Below, piece by piece: positions 11,364-24,597 of a stretch of DNA of 64,000 bases. The position numbers and the translations under genes are program-made. How positions within the stretch are numbered: the first letter of the stretch is position 1; the number at the start of each line of letters is the position of its first letter. This DNA comes from Hymenolepis diminuta (Eukaryota; Platyhelminthes; Cestoda; Cyclophyllidea; Hymenolepididae). Location of the stretch: positions 537,222 to 601,221 of the forward strand of contig CAADRB010000020.1 in NCBI GenBank assembly GCA_900708905.1, written 5' to 3'. The notes below the pieces were generated by a model that was not told the origin of the DNA, ran no database searches, and saw nothing but the letters and a program-made list of their open reading frames with translations.

Positions 11364-14300
11364 TTTTGTCAAAAAAAGGAATAACCAATTCTCATCTATT
11401 TACCTACTATGAGTACTGATTCAATGTCAGCCAATCATAATGTTGCCGATAGTCAAAAACCAATCAACAAGCGCAACGCGGATTATTATCCAATCAAAAC
11501 GCTAAGTTAACATTTCATGAGTTATTATTGAAATTTCCTTTGACTTCAAAGAACAGCAAAATGCAACTTAAAAGTTAAAATTATGCGTTAAATTTTTACG
11601 AATTCGTTAATTTATTGAGTAAATGATTCATTTGTTCATAGATCAATTTGAATGATCCCAAAGAGGTCCCTTAAAAGAGGATGAAAATTAACTGATATTA
11701 ATCATTTAAATACGGTAATTATCAACAGATTTCCCACAATGGAAGCAGATAGTGTCTTCTCTTTCTTATCATTAGTCGGGAATTATTAAGACGTCATCAC
11801 TAGAGATTTTCAGACAATGGGACTCTAGTTTAAAAAGGTAACTATCCAAAGATTTGTACCAGAATTCTTTTCCATCATTTCAACAAGAATGTTTGAAAGC
11901 AAATATGAAGTGGTAAATGCAAGGCAGATAGCTGTTCTAAAAGCGTCACTTATTTTTACTCCTATATGATTTAGAATTCCGATCAAAATATGATATGAAA
12001 AATATTAGATGTGTTATTCACTTTGTTTTTCATACCGCCAAAATTTCATATTTTCAATGAATTTGTTTGATATAGCTTTACGGTTTTCCAAAACAAATTT
12101 ATACCAACCCCAATTTTCTGCTAATTCCACTTCCATATTTGCATTATCACAACTGAAATTGTTTATCCATTGTTTATCCTTTTGTGTCGGTATAGTAAGT
12201 GATAAGATGAGGACTTAAGCAGTTTCGAGAAAAGTGAGATGGTCTGGAAAGGATTTCAGGAAAAGGAGAAGACAAAAGCTCAACTCATTTCGGGTCAATC
12301 AGACAAGTGACCGGTAGTAGACAGGTGACTAACAGAGTAATTTAAAACTCTAACACCCCAGAAATGATCGTCCAAACTGATTAGTATATGGTCTACAGAA
12401 ATTAAGATGGACAATATATTGAACATCCAAAAAGGTCGAGTCTATGTGCTAAAAGAACAGTGGAAAAATACGTTGATTGAGGTTACAAGTGATTGACGAT
12501 TAAATTTTATCCAACAGATAGAAAGCCACGCAGGAGACTTCAAAGTTAATCTAAACACACTAGATTTCCTTTAACTTCCTCTCTCTTCCTTTCTGTCTAA
12601 AATACTTATCCAGCCTCTCAAAGGGTCTCAGGTAATTTAAATAATTTTATTTGGTAGATTGACATTACCACCTTAGAATAGCGGGGAGTTATAGAAAATT
12701 TCGGAAAGGAGACACAGTTTTCGACCAGCATGGAGTGCCAGATCGGGTAGACTTTTCGCCTTCTGATCGGCAGGGAACCTTTGCTGTATGTGCTTGATAT
12801 GTGGTATACTAGTTGCACACGTTTATTTTTTTATCTTGTCTCTCTCTCGGTTTAAATCGGGGTGGTGACTACCCCGCTATATTTATTGATAGACAGTCTC
12901 CTGTCTGTCGTACTTTACCTCCGAACTCAAAATAACCAAAATAGACGTTTTTAATAACGTCTCAGTCTTAGGAAGAAAACTAGACCGAAATAGGTTCGCA
13001 TCTTTCCTATAAACAACTCAACTCAAATTGTACACCCCTTTCCACAGTCTTAATAGGTACGCCTGACTTATGAAAACCGTATGCAAATCATAAACAAAAA
13101 AAAACTAACTGCAGCGGTTGAATGTCTAACTTCCAAAAGCTATTCGTGAGATCTCTCTGAGATATAAATTCAAGTTCAAAAGTACAATTACATAAGACGC
13201 TAACTGCTTAATGAAGTATTAATCCCGTTGGTAAAGCTAATTAAGAAGCTGAAATAAATAAAGCTGAATATCCCCTCTCAGGGTTGACTGGAAACAGCAG
13301 CCTTTCGAAAGAAAAAAAACGGTCAAGTAAAATTATATAATTAAGAAGAAGGAAAAAGAAATGGAAGTTGGAGGAGCAAGGAGAGAGAGCGGAATGGAGA
13401 GTTTGATAAAGGGGTCAAATTAAGATATGACATCAGATGAGAAATCGCAAATAATTATCTAACAATCTGTTCGTTCAGTACAAATGCTTTAGGTTATATC
13501 AACGATGGAAACATCATTTTACTGTTTTCATACTTATTCAGTGATCCATTTGCTGATTGATTGGTTGTCATTTCGAGATTTGCCTCAATATTTACATTAA
13601 ATGCTCAGTAGTCAGTGAATTGATTGCAACGAATGCGATCATACTAACAGTGTCTAATTACGTGAGGGCCAGCTAATTGCGCAAAATTGATGTTTTATTG
13701 CTCATCACGAGGAGAGGAGTCTAAACTTCGATTTCATATACGCAACACACTACATTTTAATGGTGTGAAAATCGGGGGAGAGAAGTAAGAGTTGCATCAT
13801 TAAATTGAGTAATTGACCCCATATGGTCAATTTCATCTTGACCACATTTGCTGTAGCTGGTTACTATCATCCCAGGTGGCCCATGCAATCAAGTTCATTT
13901 TTAGAGTCTAATGATAAAAAATCTTCTTTTATTAATGGAAAGTAGCATGAATATATACTATCCCATAATTTCCCTTTAATCTGTCCATTTGTATTTTATG
14001 CCATCATTTTAATACATAACAATTCACTTTGAATGAACTGTGTTAAACTAAATATATTGTCTCTAGTCTCGTCTACTAACTCTTGGCTATAACGAGATAC
14101 AAATAAATGGATGTAGTATTGCTAACCACAGAACAAAACAGCCAATCAAGTTCTAAATATCGCTGACACTGTTTTATTCATGCATTCGGGAAGGAAATTA
14201 TAAATATTGCACATTTGAACACTACAAAGTGAACTCTTTCCCTTATGAGGATGTGAAAACTCAATGAAATAAGGCGTATGATAGTTTTGGTCTACCTCAA

Positions 14301-14800
14301 ATTGATCCTCTCCTCCTCTTGATACCTCAGTGGACTTGTTTGCTCTTTCTCATTATTGAACTTATAAAACTTCTTCCACATTGCGGTAAGACAAATAGTC
14401 TGATAGAAGGCAGATTAGTATATTTTAAACAGAATTCATCTCTCGGACAGTGGGTTATTATTGTTTTTACATGTACTCAGATCGAGGAGTGAATTTCCAT
14501 CATTGATATGCTACCAACTAATCAGCAGGCTACTCAAATCCCAAAGCTATATTTAAGCGGTTGTACGATTACAATAACGAAACCGTCTTTGATTACACAT
14601 CTAAGGTCATTTAATGGATCCGAGCAATTGGGCGCTTAACAGTTTCGCAATGGTAGCCAAGATTATATTAGTGGCTAAATACAATCATATGAGTAACTTA
14701 ATTACCCTCTCAGAATAACCAAGCTATGAACACAAAATTCATCAAGAGTCAAAAGTAGATCTCTTATTGGAGCTTTGATTTGACATATAATTGAACACAA
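11364..14800. other. Intergenic region, no gene recognised
   Basis: AT-rich sequence with many stops in all frames. A somewhat more GC-rich stretch at about 12600-13050 contains small inverted repeats (for example GACAG-tctc-CTGTC near 12894) and may be a decayed repeat. A purine-rich patch lies near 13340-13420. I found no convincing coding exon here. Confidence 0.5.
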
Positions 14801-17800
14801 TCACGACGAATTCTGTTCTGGTGACTCAGAAGAACGACTAGATAACGAAAAGGAAGGTGAAAGTCTGTTGGGATTCCGCATTAGCAGTTGAAGACTTCCA
14901 CCGCTATCGCCTTCATCTCCACAGCTGCTAGTACCAGTGGAGTGAAGAGTCAAGTTGTGTTGACATTGTCTCTGTTGCAAATCCTTCCCGCCTTCCACCA
15001 CAACCGTCTCTGAAGAGAGATGCATCCACTCGGAAGACGCTGCGTGGTTTTGACCTCGAATCATCATAGGAGGAGAGGTTAGGAAGACCGAAGGGGAGAT
15101 TGAACCCTCTGTGAGACGTCGGATACGTCTTCGGCGAATCATGGCTGCACGGCGTGTTAAACGACATGGTGACTGATTGGCATTCTGTTCCTCATTTGTC
15201 TCCTCTCCTTCCTCACTTTTAGCTTGTGTTGCCTCCGGAGCCAGATGCTGTTTTCTCGAGGAGGATATTTCTGACTCATCGTCCGACGAATCAGCTGCTG
15301 AGTCATTGGCAGTTAGACATGTAGCACTGACAGACAAGTAGTGGTGGTGGCTATGGCTGGAGTGTTGATCTATCTGACGATTAGGCACCGACGCTGTATC
15401 GATTGGAAGCTGATGCAGACCTGATGATGAGGGCACATTGAGACTAGAAGAACACCGATGAATAGTCTGCAAAATAAAAGATGTGCATTAAATACGTTTC
15501 TACTTATAAAATATCAGTAGCCCTTCATCAACACGCAACAATTATTTGAAAGAGCTGAACAACTAAGTCAATGATTGACTTAAAATATATCAGTAGCAAT
15601 TTCCACTCACCACCGGTTGACGTCTTGCTGAATTCTCACCACCCGAAGTATGAGGTCTAGGTGGTTCCAGAAGTCGTGGGCTCGTCACAATTGTCACCTC
15701 TTTCTCTTCCACTTTCGCGGAGGACGACAAGTAGCCCGGATGGAATCCACCAATCGGCGAAGTCCATAAACACGCCGATTGGCCAATCGCTGCCAAGCCG
15801 AGCATATTCATCCATCGAGTTCGTGCTCCTTCGCTATCAGCGGCAAAAACAAACCTTGTCCACTCATTATACACCCGAAAAGGATATCTCCCCGAACGAC
15901 CACTTTCGTTCGACACCGGAGAGATTGTAAACCCATGGAGGAGAATCAGCCCTTCGGCATTTTCTTCCTCCTGATTTCGGTAATAGTAGAAGGTATTGTG
16001 TTTGAATACACACCAACGTTTGACATACCGGTTCCCAAATGATGTCGAAGTGCGTTTTTTGAGCCATAACCACCCCTGGGAGTTAGTCTGAAGTTTAGAC
16101 GGGCTCAAATTTGATGGGGGAGGGGTAGATGATACTGTAGTATTCGTTGTAGCGAAGTCTTCCAAAGATCCCAGGGTTACAGGTCGTCGACGGTTCTTTC
16201 TATGGGAAATCGGGGGCACATCTTTAGACTTCATGGGCGACAGAGGAGGAACAGAGGACTCTGTGTTGGAGGTTTGATCCTCATTCGGAGATGAGGGGAT
16301 AAGAAGAGAGGGTTGGAGGGCTTGACAATAGCGTTCGTGGCGTGGACGACTGTGAGTTCTCGACAAAGTGATTGGAGCTTTCAGAGATTCGGACTGGTGT
16401 AATGATTGGCGTGACAAATTGTTACGGAGTTCTGGGATCTCAGCGGCAAGCGATTCTTCTTCCTTCTCCTCGTGTGAAATACTAGCCGTAGTTGTAGTAG
16501 TTGATGTGGCTGAAGTATTTGATGAGGCTGACGGTAGAGGCTGAGTTCGACGTTTGGGCGTGCGATTTCGGATGAAATCTGAACGTCTGAAAAAAATGAT
16601 GCCAAATTATTCACCGGGAATAAAAGAACTGAAAAGGTCAAAAATGCTTGATAACTTTAATCTTGTATCGATAAGATTTTTTCTTTGACTATTGATTTTA
16701 ACCAACATCTGAAAACGGCATATTTTGAAATTTGAGATGAGTAATGTAATAGAATGCATTAATAGTAGGCTGTAACTTCACGGACAATTCTCCTCTCAAA
16801 CTATCGGTCTGGAAGCTAAACAATTAATGATTTCAGTAATGTATTGTATGTTGAATTCATCAAGAAACAGACCTACTAAAGACCATGTTAGAAAGACGAT
16901 CTACACATTTTCAATACACCTAGCAAGAGTTCACGGATTTCCCCCCTCAGACACAGGGCTGATCGATTATTATTCTTTCACGTTCATACCTGGGAAGAGA
17001 AATTCTGTATCCTTCCTACTTAACTAACAATATTAGTCAACATTAACCTATATCAGTGGCAACTAAGCGTTACATAAGTTACTTGTACGTAATTTGTTTA
17101 AAATATCCAACCTGGAATGTTGCGGTTCGGCAGTGAAGGGACGCAGAGATTTAGTCAAGGCGTGCATACGATGACGCTGTGATGACATTGAGTAATCGGT
17201 ACATTGGGAAGGACGTTTTCGAATTCTCAAATCAAGTCGACGGGTACTCTGTTGAATCAATCGAGCTACTGCATTGTGCTCCCAACCAAGCTGCAACGAA
17301 AATAAGTGGACAATTTATAAATTAAATATGCAAAAGTGTGCTAGCTATCCGCCTAAAGTTTAATAAAAGGCAAGAATGATTGAACCATCATCTATTGAAA
17401 TGCTATTATCTATCTCCACTAAAGAGGAAGAAAAAAAGAGTTAATTTTGATAAGGGAAGATGAAAGAAGCTCAGTTTCTTAGCAAGTAAACTGGCAAATT
17501 TGGGGTTAGAAAAAGAAGGTAAAAATAAGAACGAAGGAGAGGAGAGTCAAACCAAAAATGTGTCAGTAACCTAACAGAAACATTAACAATGAGTATATCA
17601 CGCGATGTTTAGTTAGGTGATGGCAAACAGTTGTGACTAAAATGCGGGAGTTAATGAAAAGTTAACGAAGTAGAAGGTAATTTTCCTCTTACCGCACATC
17701 AACTTTCAGCTGATAAGTAATGAATTCATTGAACAATTGTAAGAAAATCATGTGTCTTAATTTACTCAAACTGACAATTTTCAACTTATACCATGAGCAA

Positions 17801-20092
17801 TTAGAAGATCCATTTTTCAATATTACGAATATCAATAACTACCTTTGAATAAGCTAAACCGGTTTCTACTAATTCCAAAACTTAGTTAAGATAACAGTCC
17901 TGTGATCATGAATATTGGGTAAGGGCAACAACTCAGTCATACAAACTGGAGCAACTCGAGGTGTGCATATTCTTCTGTTATCAAATAAACTACAACTGGA
18001 TTCATTTTAAAAATGCATGAATGCGAATTTTCGTTCATGAAAATGGTGCCCAGTGCACATAATATCGATTTTTCGAAAGTTGTGCAGACCCATCCAACCA
18101 TTCTTAAGTGTTAACCTATATTCGTATGCAGCTCTTAAATTCAATATATGCCACTATGTAATCTAATATTTGTGTTTTATTCAATTCTTTGGTACTGCGT
18201 CTATTTCATCACCAATAGTGGCTTAGCGACAACACAAATCCATCGATCAAAATACTAAACTTTCGAATTTCATCTTTTTTCCTTAAAACTAGTAAAATGT
18301 ATAATCTAAAGCCAGTTTGGCTCGCTGACTCAAAAACGAATTGCCCTACTTCTGAAAAAAATGCGCCTTGTGAACAAGGGAGTTAACCAAAATGCTAAAA
18401 TACCGCAAAAGGACCGTTAAATAGTCTTATATCAAAGAATTGAGCATAGTATTCATAATTTTAACCGTATGAATCGTATGTGATAGTAAAAAATTCTCTA
18501 AATATAACGCAAATCGACCCTCAATCTAAAGTGAACTAGACCATGCCTGAATGGTCACCTAATCAAGCTCTTTAATGACTGCTGGTAAACCAGGTACTTC
18601 GATACTTGAATATTGGGCGTATGCCTAGGAAAGTACAAACGTGAGAACAAACCCTACTATGGAAATATCTTTTTTTGCCTACACCATGGCGAAATACGTT
18701 TTACTAAGGATATCGGAAAAATTCAATTTTAATAAGAGGATCCTTATCAAATATTCCACAAGTATTTCGTGGTGGAATGTCTTTTGAAAGGACTACCATT
18801 GTTTTAAGAACAGTAGTTCAAGAAGCCATTTATCGTTGATGTGGAGCAGTACTAACCTTTGTGGACTTAAGAGAAGTATTTGGCTCTCTTCTCTTGGAAG
18901 ACTAAAACCTCTAACGTACCTGAATGTCAAACACAAATGTAATTGAAACATCAGAAACTCACTCAAATATTATTTAAGAAGAGGGTTATCAAAGAAGAGG
19001 ATCCAAACAGAGTCTCCTACTTATCGGTACAGTATCACTGCTATGAAGATGCTATATAAAAAGATTGCGTAAACTCAAAATAATACTAATAATAGAGAGA
19101 TGACTAGAACGAATCTTAATTTTTCTAATGGTACAATCTACTTGTAAATCAGACAACATAAAGAGGAGCTTAATGAAAACTCACCACTAATTGGTAATTG
19201 ACTTCGATAATCTCGTCATCTTTGGCAATTGCACCGCAAGTGAATGCCGGAGCTTGCAACTAACAGGAAATAAACAATATTAACATGAAAAATACACATA
19301 CATTTGAATCCAGTGAATTAATAATATGAACATTAAATTCATTAGTGTAGAAAGTAAATCCCTAGAAGATTGAACGTCAAGAACTAAAACGGAGCATACA
19401 TAAGTGGCCTGCTCATCCTTTCTCAAAGATACGTATTCTACTGAACAAGGGGTAAGTAGTATCGAATCATCGCAATCATGAATAACAACCTCCAACCGAT
19501 CTTTCAGTTCCCTGGTCAACTCAAGCATCGCATTTTGGTACGTCAATAAACTCGATTTCCTCAAAGCTGATTGGAGAACGGTGTTAAGGTTAATGGTGTG
19601 TTGTAACATAACTCCGCGAAGAGCAGACAATCGAGAGAAGTGAGAAAAAGGGCCACGTTCTAGCCAAGAGGCCGCCTTTTTAACCACCAAACCCAAACGA
19701 AGAAGACATTTAACCAGAAGATGCTCAAATTCGCTAGTGGATTCGAAAGACGCATTTTGATTACGAATGCGTTTTAGGAGAGCTGTAAACTGTTCAGTTA
19801 TTCGAAGAACATTAAACAAAAGACGCTGCATGTTCTCGGCCTCAAGACCAGTAAAATTCTCAATAAGACCAGATATGGCAACTTGAAGCTGACGTAAATC
19901 ACCAATTTTAGTAATTCCGAGAGATTTCAAATCAGATTCTGTTAGACATGAGAGACAATGTCCGGTCAAATTTGACGTACGGAAAGAGGAAAGATAGGGT
20001 TGAACAAATAAACCAAGACCCTCTATCCACGTAACTAATTGGGCGTTCGACCAGTTAGTGTAAGAGGGTGGTAAGTTATCTGGTGCAGTCAT
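14801..20092 (-). CDS. CNKSR: Connector enhancer of KSR (CNK/CNKSR) scaffold, SAM-CRIC-PDZ-PH, 882 aa
   Basis: CNK is a membrane-associated scaffold that links Ras, Raf and Rho-family signalling. Exons on the minus strand: 20092-19400, 19361-19302, 19259-19185, 17290-17112, 16586-15611 and 15466-14801 (2,649 nt, one open frame). SAM domain about residues 14-77 (WSNAQLVTWIEGLGLFVQPY through LKSLGITKIGDL). CRIC region about 85-200. PDZ about 232-310, split over three exons: GFTFYTNEFNVHI, then APAFTCGAIAKDDEIIEVNY, then LGWEHNAVARLI. PH domain about 506-600 (SQGWLWLKKR, KRWCVFKHNTFYYYRN, RTRWMNML). The linkers and the last exon are Ser/Thr- and Arg-rich and probably disordered. Two introns inside the PDZ are 38 and 42 nt. 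The ATG at 20092 starts the family-like N-terminus; an AG acceptor 12 nt upstream suggests a 5' UTR intron or a trans-splice site. No polyadenylation signal was identified. Confidence 0.9.
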
Positions 20093-21642
20093 ATACCAAA
20101 AAAACTGGCAGTAAAAAATGAAAGATAGGTAAATATATTCTCTACCGAAATAAAAAGCTTCTGATTCAAAGGGGATCAATACATTGTGCATTTGAAGAAT
20201 AAAGATCTGTAATCATCTGAAAGTCCATAACCTGAAGAAGATCATAAAGATATAAGCAATAAATCAAAAAGCATTCCCTAGAGACATTATGCAAATTTTA
20301 GCTATTACAAACAATCACAAGGTCATGTCATATTAATAAGAAAAGTCCTTTTAAATTATTCGGCAGATCTTTCGCATGTATATTTTAAATCAATTTAGAT
20401 TCGTCCTTCAGTATTAATTAAACATTTAAATAACAAAATTTGTGAACATTCATAATTTGCTACATACTTTTCTGATATTCATATGTTTGAATTGAAGTTT
20501 ATGTCAAATTTCTTTTGATAATCATTTTGATTAATAGCATTTGTTACTTCAAAAATACATGTAACGAACATTCCAAGGTTGATATAAGGTCATGAGTGAA
20601 ATTTTCTTTGTCAAATATTGTTATTTAGATGATTGTGATGATAAGTATAACTGAAAGTCTAGTTGTTAGCGAAACGAATCTTCTGAGATATCCTGGATAC
20701 AGATAATCTGGGGAAGTGGAAAACTTAGCTAAAATGATTTTTTTTCATTTGATCTACCTAAAGGGATAAATGTGATTTTACCCAAAATTATCACTAAAAG
20801 AGACAAAGAACGGTGAGTTCATAACAGATTTCCGGTCAAATAACGAAATTTCGATTTGCTTCTGTTAGGAAGCAAAATTAAATATTTTCGTTGCTGTAGA
20901 GAGAACTGACTTTTTTCATCTCTTATGCTTGCACCCATATATTTAAGACCACCAGTGGAGAAGCCATCACCATGATCATCGGCTTACAAGACAGCTAATC
21001 ATTTATAGCATATTCAATCCTACATAAGTAAATTTATTCTATTAATACAAAACCATCGTTTGAACTGTACGTCTTTTCAATTTCTCTTCCTTGAGTCCAA
21101 GCAGGTTTAGTAAAAGGCAACTTAGAAGCTATATAAACTCTTTCTATACCTTTAACTTCCCATAACAGCGAACGTGAAAAAAAATTCGGTGATGTTGCAC
21201 GTTGCTACTTGATGCTGATGACTGAGAAACGAAAAAGCATCGGTGGACTGATCGCTGTAAATCTAAGAGATGTTACCCTCGCTAGTGACTTCAATAGATA
21301 CCAGGTGTAACTCAGCATCTAAAGATAGATAACAATGAGATCATCACACCATAGAGATCCGGGCGCGTGCGCGCAAAGATACATGCAAAGCTGTCATTTA
21401 TCACGCAGAGACATCGAAGATTAAATATGGCTGACGATTCACGAAGAAGCTTTTATATAAGAACGATTATTTGTTCATCAGTAAACTGGGGTGAATACCA
21501 GGCTCCCATCGAAGTGATCTACCGATATGAGTAACTTTGACTCATTGCTTTTATGTAGCTCCAGTCGACATCTTAGCATTCTCGCAGAATATTGTCAAAA
21601 ATTTAGAAAATGTAATACCGTTAGGTTTATCGGGGTCACGTC

Positions 21643-21712
21643 TATCGAATAGATAGAATAAATTAAGCCACCCATGTCGCCAGATCAATCTGGAGGTGGC
21701 AGGCAAGCCACC
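21643..21712. other. Stem-loop cluster with competing GCCACC/GGTGGC pairings
   Basis: CTATC-GAATA-GATAG is followed by GCCACC (21667-21672), a CCAGAT-CA-ATCTGG palindrome, GGTGGC (21695-21700) and a second GCCACC (21707-21712). The single GGTGGC can pair with either flanking GCCACC, so two mutually exclusive hairpins are possible. The function is unknown. Confidence 0.5.
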
Positions 21713-22939
21713 CCAACTTATTAATAAGTAAATTAAGCTTTCTTTTTTAAACTTCAGTCATGTCTCGTTGTCGGTGTCTCAGCGTGATGATCAACACCTG
21801 TTTAGATATCTATGTGCAAACACAGCAAGACCGCCCGTGGACACTGTAGCGGAGATCTTATCGCCAGCCAATCATTTCTAAATTCCGGATGTTGATAGAA
21901 ACCTGCTGCCTACAGCAGGACATGGCGGCGAAATAATGTGAAATCGCGTCATTTGGATTCAGCATATGGTTAAAGGGCCAATAAGTGAGAATACATGTCT
22001 AATGAAAATTGAAATGTGGAAAGCAAACTAAACGAAATATCTGGAATCCCAATAACATGGGATTCTTTTAATCCGCTTACTTCTAGATTTTTATATTTCA
22101 TTGCATTTGAAACTCTGAATTGTCGAGACATTTCAAAGTAATGTTATTATTGAGTTATCATGTTGTTGTTTTTCCAAGGATAAAGTACAATGTTTCAAAT
22201 TTATTAAGGAACTCAGTGAAGAACTCCTGATGCTCTACGAATTAATTCAAAGATAGTTATTTAATAATTTGTTGTCATGGAGAATTTATGATGAGCTATA
22301 AAATCTCGAATATTTGATAAATTTTCAGGTAAATTTTAATAGAACTGGAGATGTTCTGAATATTTTTTAGGAAAGCTACTATATCGCGCTAAAATAAGCA
22401 TTTTTGAGGAATCAAAAAACTATGCGAAATGATATGAAAATATGTTCTTTACATAACATATGTTCGGGGGTGTTGTAATCTGCTCTCCTCTGTAGGAAAC
22501 CGGAACCGATTCTTAGATTCCCGACAACACTGCAATACAAAATGACCCAAACCACTATACTAAAATAAGACGCACGTTTGTGCGTCGATAGGTTAATATA
22601 TTCGGCGCCATTTAAAATCCTAATGTTAATAAATTGGTCCGTATAAAAAAGAAGCAGAAATTAAAAGGTTATAAACAAAGAATCTTACATATAAGATTAA
22701 TTTTAGGAAAAGTATTATTCTCTTATATGTAACAGGGGGAATTTGAATTTACTGTTGTCAAATGTGGTAAAAATAATTAGCAAACTAGCTGGGGTTATGA
22801 CAACAACTAACGGTTTGCAGCTAACAAATGACAACAACAATAACAGTCACCAATTTGTAGTTGTTTGAGTAAGAGCTAAGAACAATTGTAGAGCAGAATA
22901 CCAAGATTTGATTAGACCAAAAATGTATTCAAGGAAGCC

Positions 22940-23240
22940 ACAACGAGTTTGAAATGTGTGAGAGAGAGATAGAGAGGGGAGCATGCTGAGGAAGAGAGAA
23001 GATGAGCTGGAGGCGTAGGGAACGATAACTGACGCGCGCGTTACTACTGAGTGGAGAACAAAGAGAGCTTTATATGAATTACTTGGTAAGGACGCGCACC
23101 AGAACATGAGCGCAGATGTACTTTTTAGGTAAAACAGGGCGGTTATGGAAAAGGGGAGAAATCAATGGGAGTGTTTAGACATGGCAGATAGGGGTTGCGC
23201 ATCATAGGGACATAAAAGACGTCACTCCAAGTTCTTGGAG
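22940..23240 (+). repeat. Dispersed repeat R1, copy 1
   Basis: A purine-rich start followed by shared blocks such as GTAAAACAGGGCGGTTATGG and a segment reading GACATGGCAGATAGGGG, then CATAGGGACAT. A second copy in the same orientation lies at about 63070-63325 with GTAAAACGGGGCAGTTATGG, ATGACAGATAGGAG and CATAGGAACATGAAGG. It has no coding capacity and no recognised family. Confidence 0.65.
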
Positions 23241-24342
23241 GAAAAGCCGAAGTATTGTCATGGGGAATGCGAATAAAAGGTAATTCTGAAAATACATAGA
23301 GAGTTTTTCATCAGATTGATCAACGCTTAGCCAAAATTCTTACTCCACACAAAGACTCAGATACATAGCAGGGCAGCATCTTTTACCATGCCAATTTTTT
23401 GTAAAATAAAAGCTTAGGAATGCTGTGTTTACTTTTCACTATAGAATTCTACAGGATTAATAATTAGTGAATTGGCAGAAATATTAAACAAGAAAGAAGG
23501 ATAGTAACAGATAAATAGAAAGGTGTTACATAAATATATTAGTCATGTTCAGATATGGAAATATTTTTCAGTAACTTAGTAATAAGTCACGAAATGGGTT
23601 AGTAATAAATATAAAGAGAGTGGGAAACAGAACAACGTTAAGAAGAAAGCTTCGCTAGCGTACAAAAAGAGAATACTTAAAGATTACAGGAACATTAACT
23701 ATTGACCTATTTTCAAGCATAAAAGTTAAGTAATATTAAATGGCATTTTTAAGCGCATTGTCTAGTTTGGGAGAAAATATTTATTTTGGAACGTATATAG
23801 TGAAATTTGGTTAACGAAACAAATCCGGGTGAAAAATTGTCGCTTTCATGAACATTAATGTTTAAACTAGAAGTAAATCGCAATAATTTATTTATGTTTA
23901 ATTGAAGTGATTTTAATCACTGATATCATGCTTAGAACGATCTCTTTCGAAAATACAAGTGCCCATAAAATAACATTTCATAATATTCTGAATCACGCAA
24001 AAACGAAATAAAATTTTCTTAGAAAAATGAATTCTCGAAGAATACTAACACGAAAAGTAATTTGCGTCAAATATATTAAAAGATCTGATCACTGATCCCC
24101 CATTTTGACCTTGATATATTCACTTTTTGCGGGTTATTTGCAGACAGGTGCTTGCGCTCTCACATCTGTGACTTCCGAATTTGGATATTAGCTTTGACAT
24201 CTCTAGGATTATATATTATTTTAGTTGGTATGTTGTTAAGTTACTTCAAAGTTGCTTCTGTTCGTAATTATTTTTATCGTTTAGACAATTATTTTCCTGT
24301 TTAGAAGCTTTTTGTGTGTTTTCCTTTTTGACAACTTGTTTG

Positions 24343-24597
24343 GTGAGTATATGTGTTTCTATTACTACATTATTTTCACGTCAATTTTTGTCCTAGACAC
24401 GTTTATTTTCGTTCTAATTGTAAAACATACAACATTGTTGTTTACATTAAAGATATCTGTCAAAGTGTGATATGCTTTCCAATTGATATAAGGCCTAGCT
24501 CTAAGTGATTTGTCAATCGCAATAATTTACGACTGGTATTTCTCTTATCTTTTAATGCGCTTCTGTGCAAGTATAAGTACAATGTTTGCTTATCTAG
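24343..24597 (+). other. Probable 5' UTR intron (or trans-splice acceptor) of ACC
   Basis: A GTGAGT donor at 24343 and a TATCTAG acceptor ending at 24597 frame this interval, and the acceptor touches the ATG at 24598. It could be a cis intron in the 5' UTR, or the AG could accept a spliced leader; flatworm spliced leaders end in ATG. The sequence cannot distinguish the two. Confidence 0.4.

Larger units (their letters stand above)
20093..24597. other. Intergenic region between CNK and ACC (divergent starts)
   Basis: A 4.5-kb spacer that must hold the upstream control regions of both CNK (minus) and ACC (plus). Seen inside: competing hairpins at 21643-21712, a GC-richer unexplained block at about 21740-21960, an 18-nt hairpin at 22569-22586, and one copy of a dispersed repeat at 22940-23240. 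A GTGAGT donor at 24343 and the acceptor at 24596-24597 outline a plausible 5' UTR intron of ACC. No coding exon was recognised. Confidence 0.5.

Noticed and set aside
14928..15930. Several overlapping frames around the CNK PH and C-terminal exons
   Set aside because: They are alternative-frame shadows of the CNK exons 16586-15611 and 15466-14801.
21205..21235. Hammerhead-ribozyme-like core (CTGATGA followed nearby by GAAA)
   Set aside because: No proper stem II can form in the short spacer between the two motifs, and the flanking GATGC/GCATC pairing has the wrong connectivity for a hammerhead.
22847..23107. 86-codon minus-strand frame rich in Ser and Leu
   Set aside because: Again the complement of a purine-rich R1 copy, not a conserved protein.
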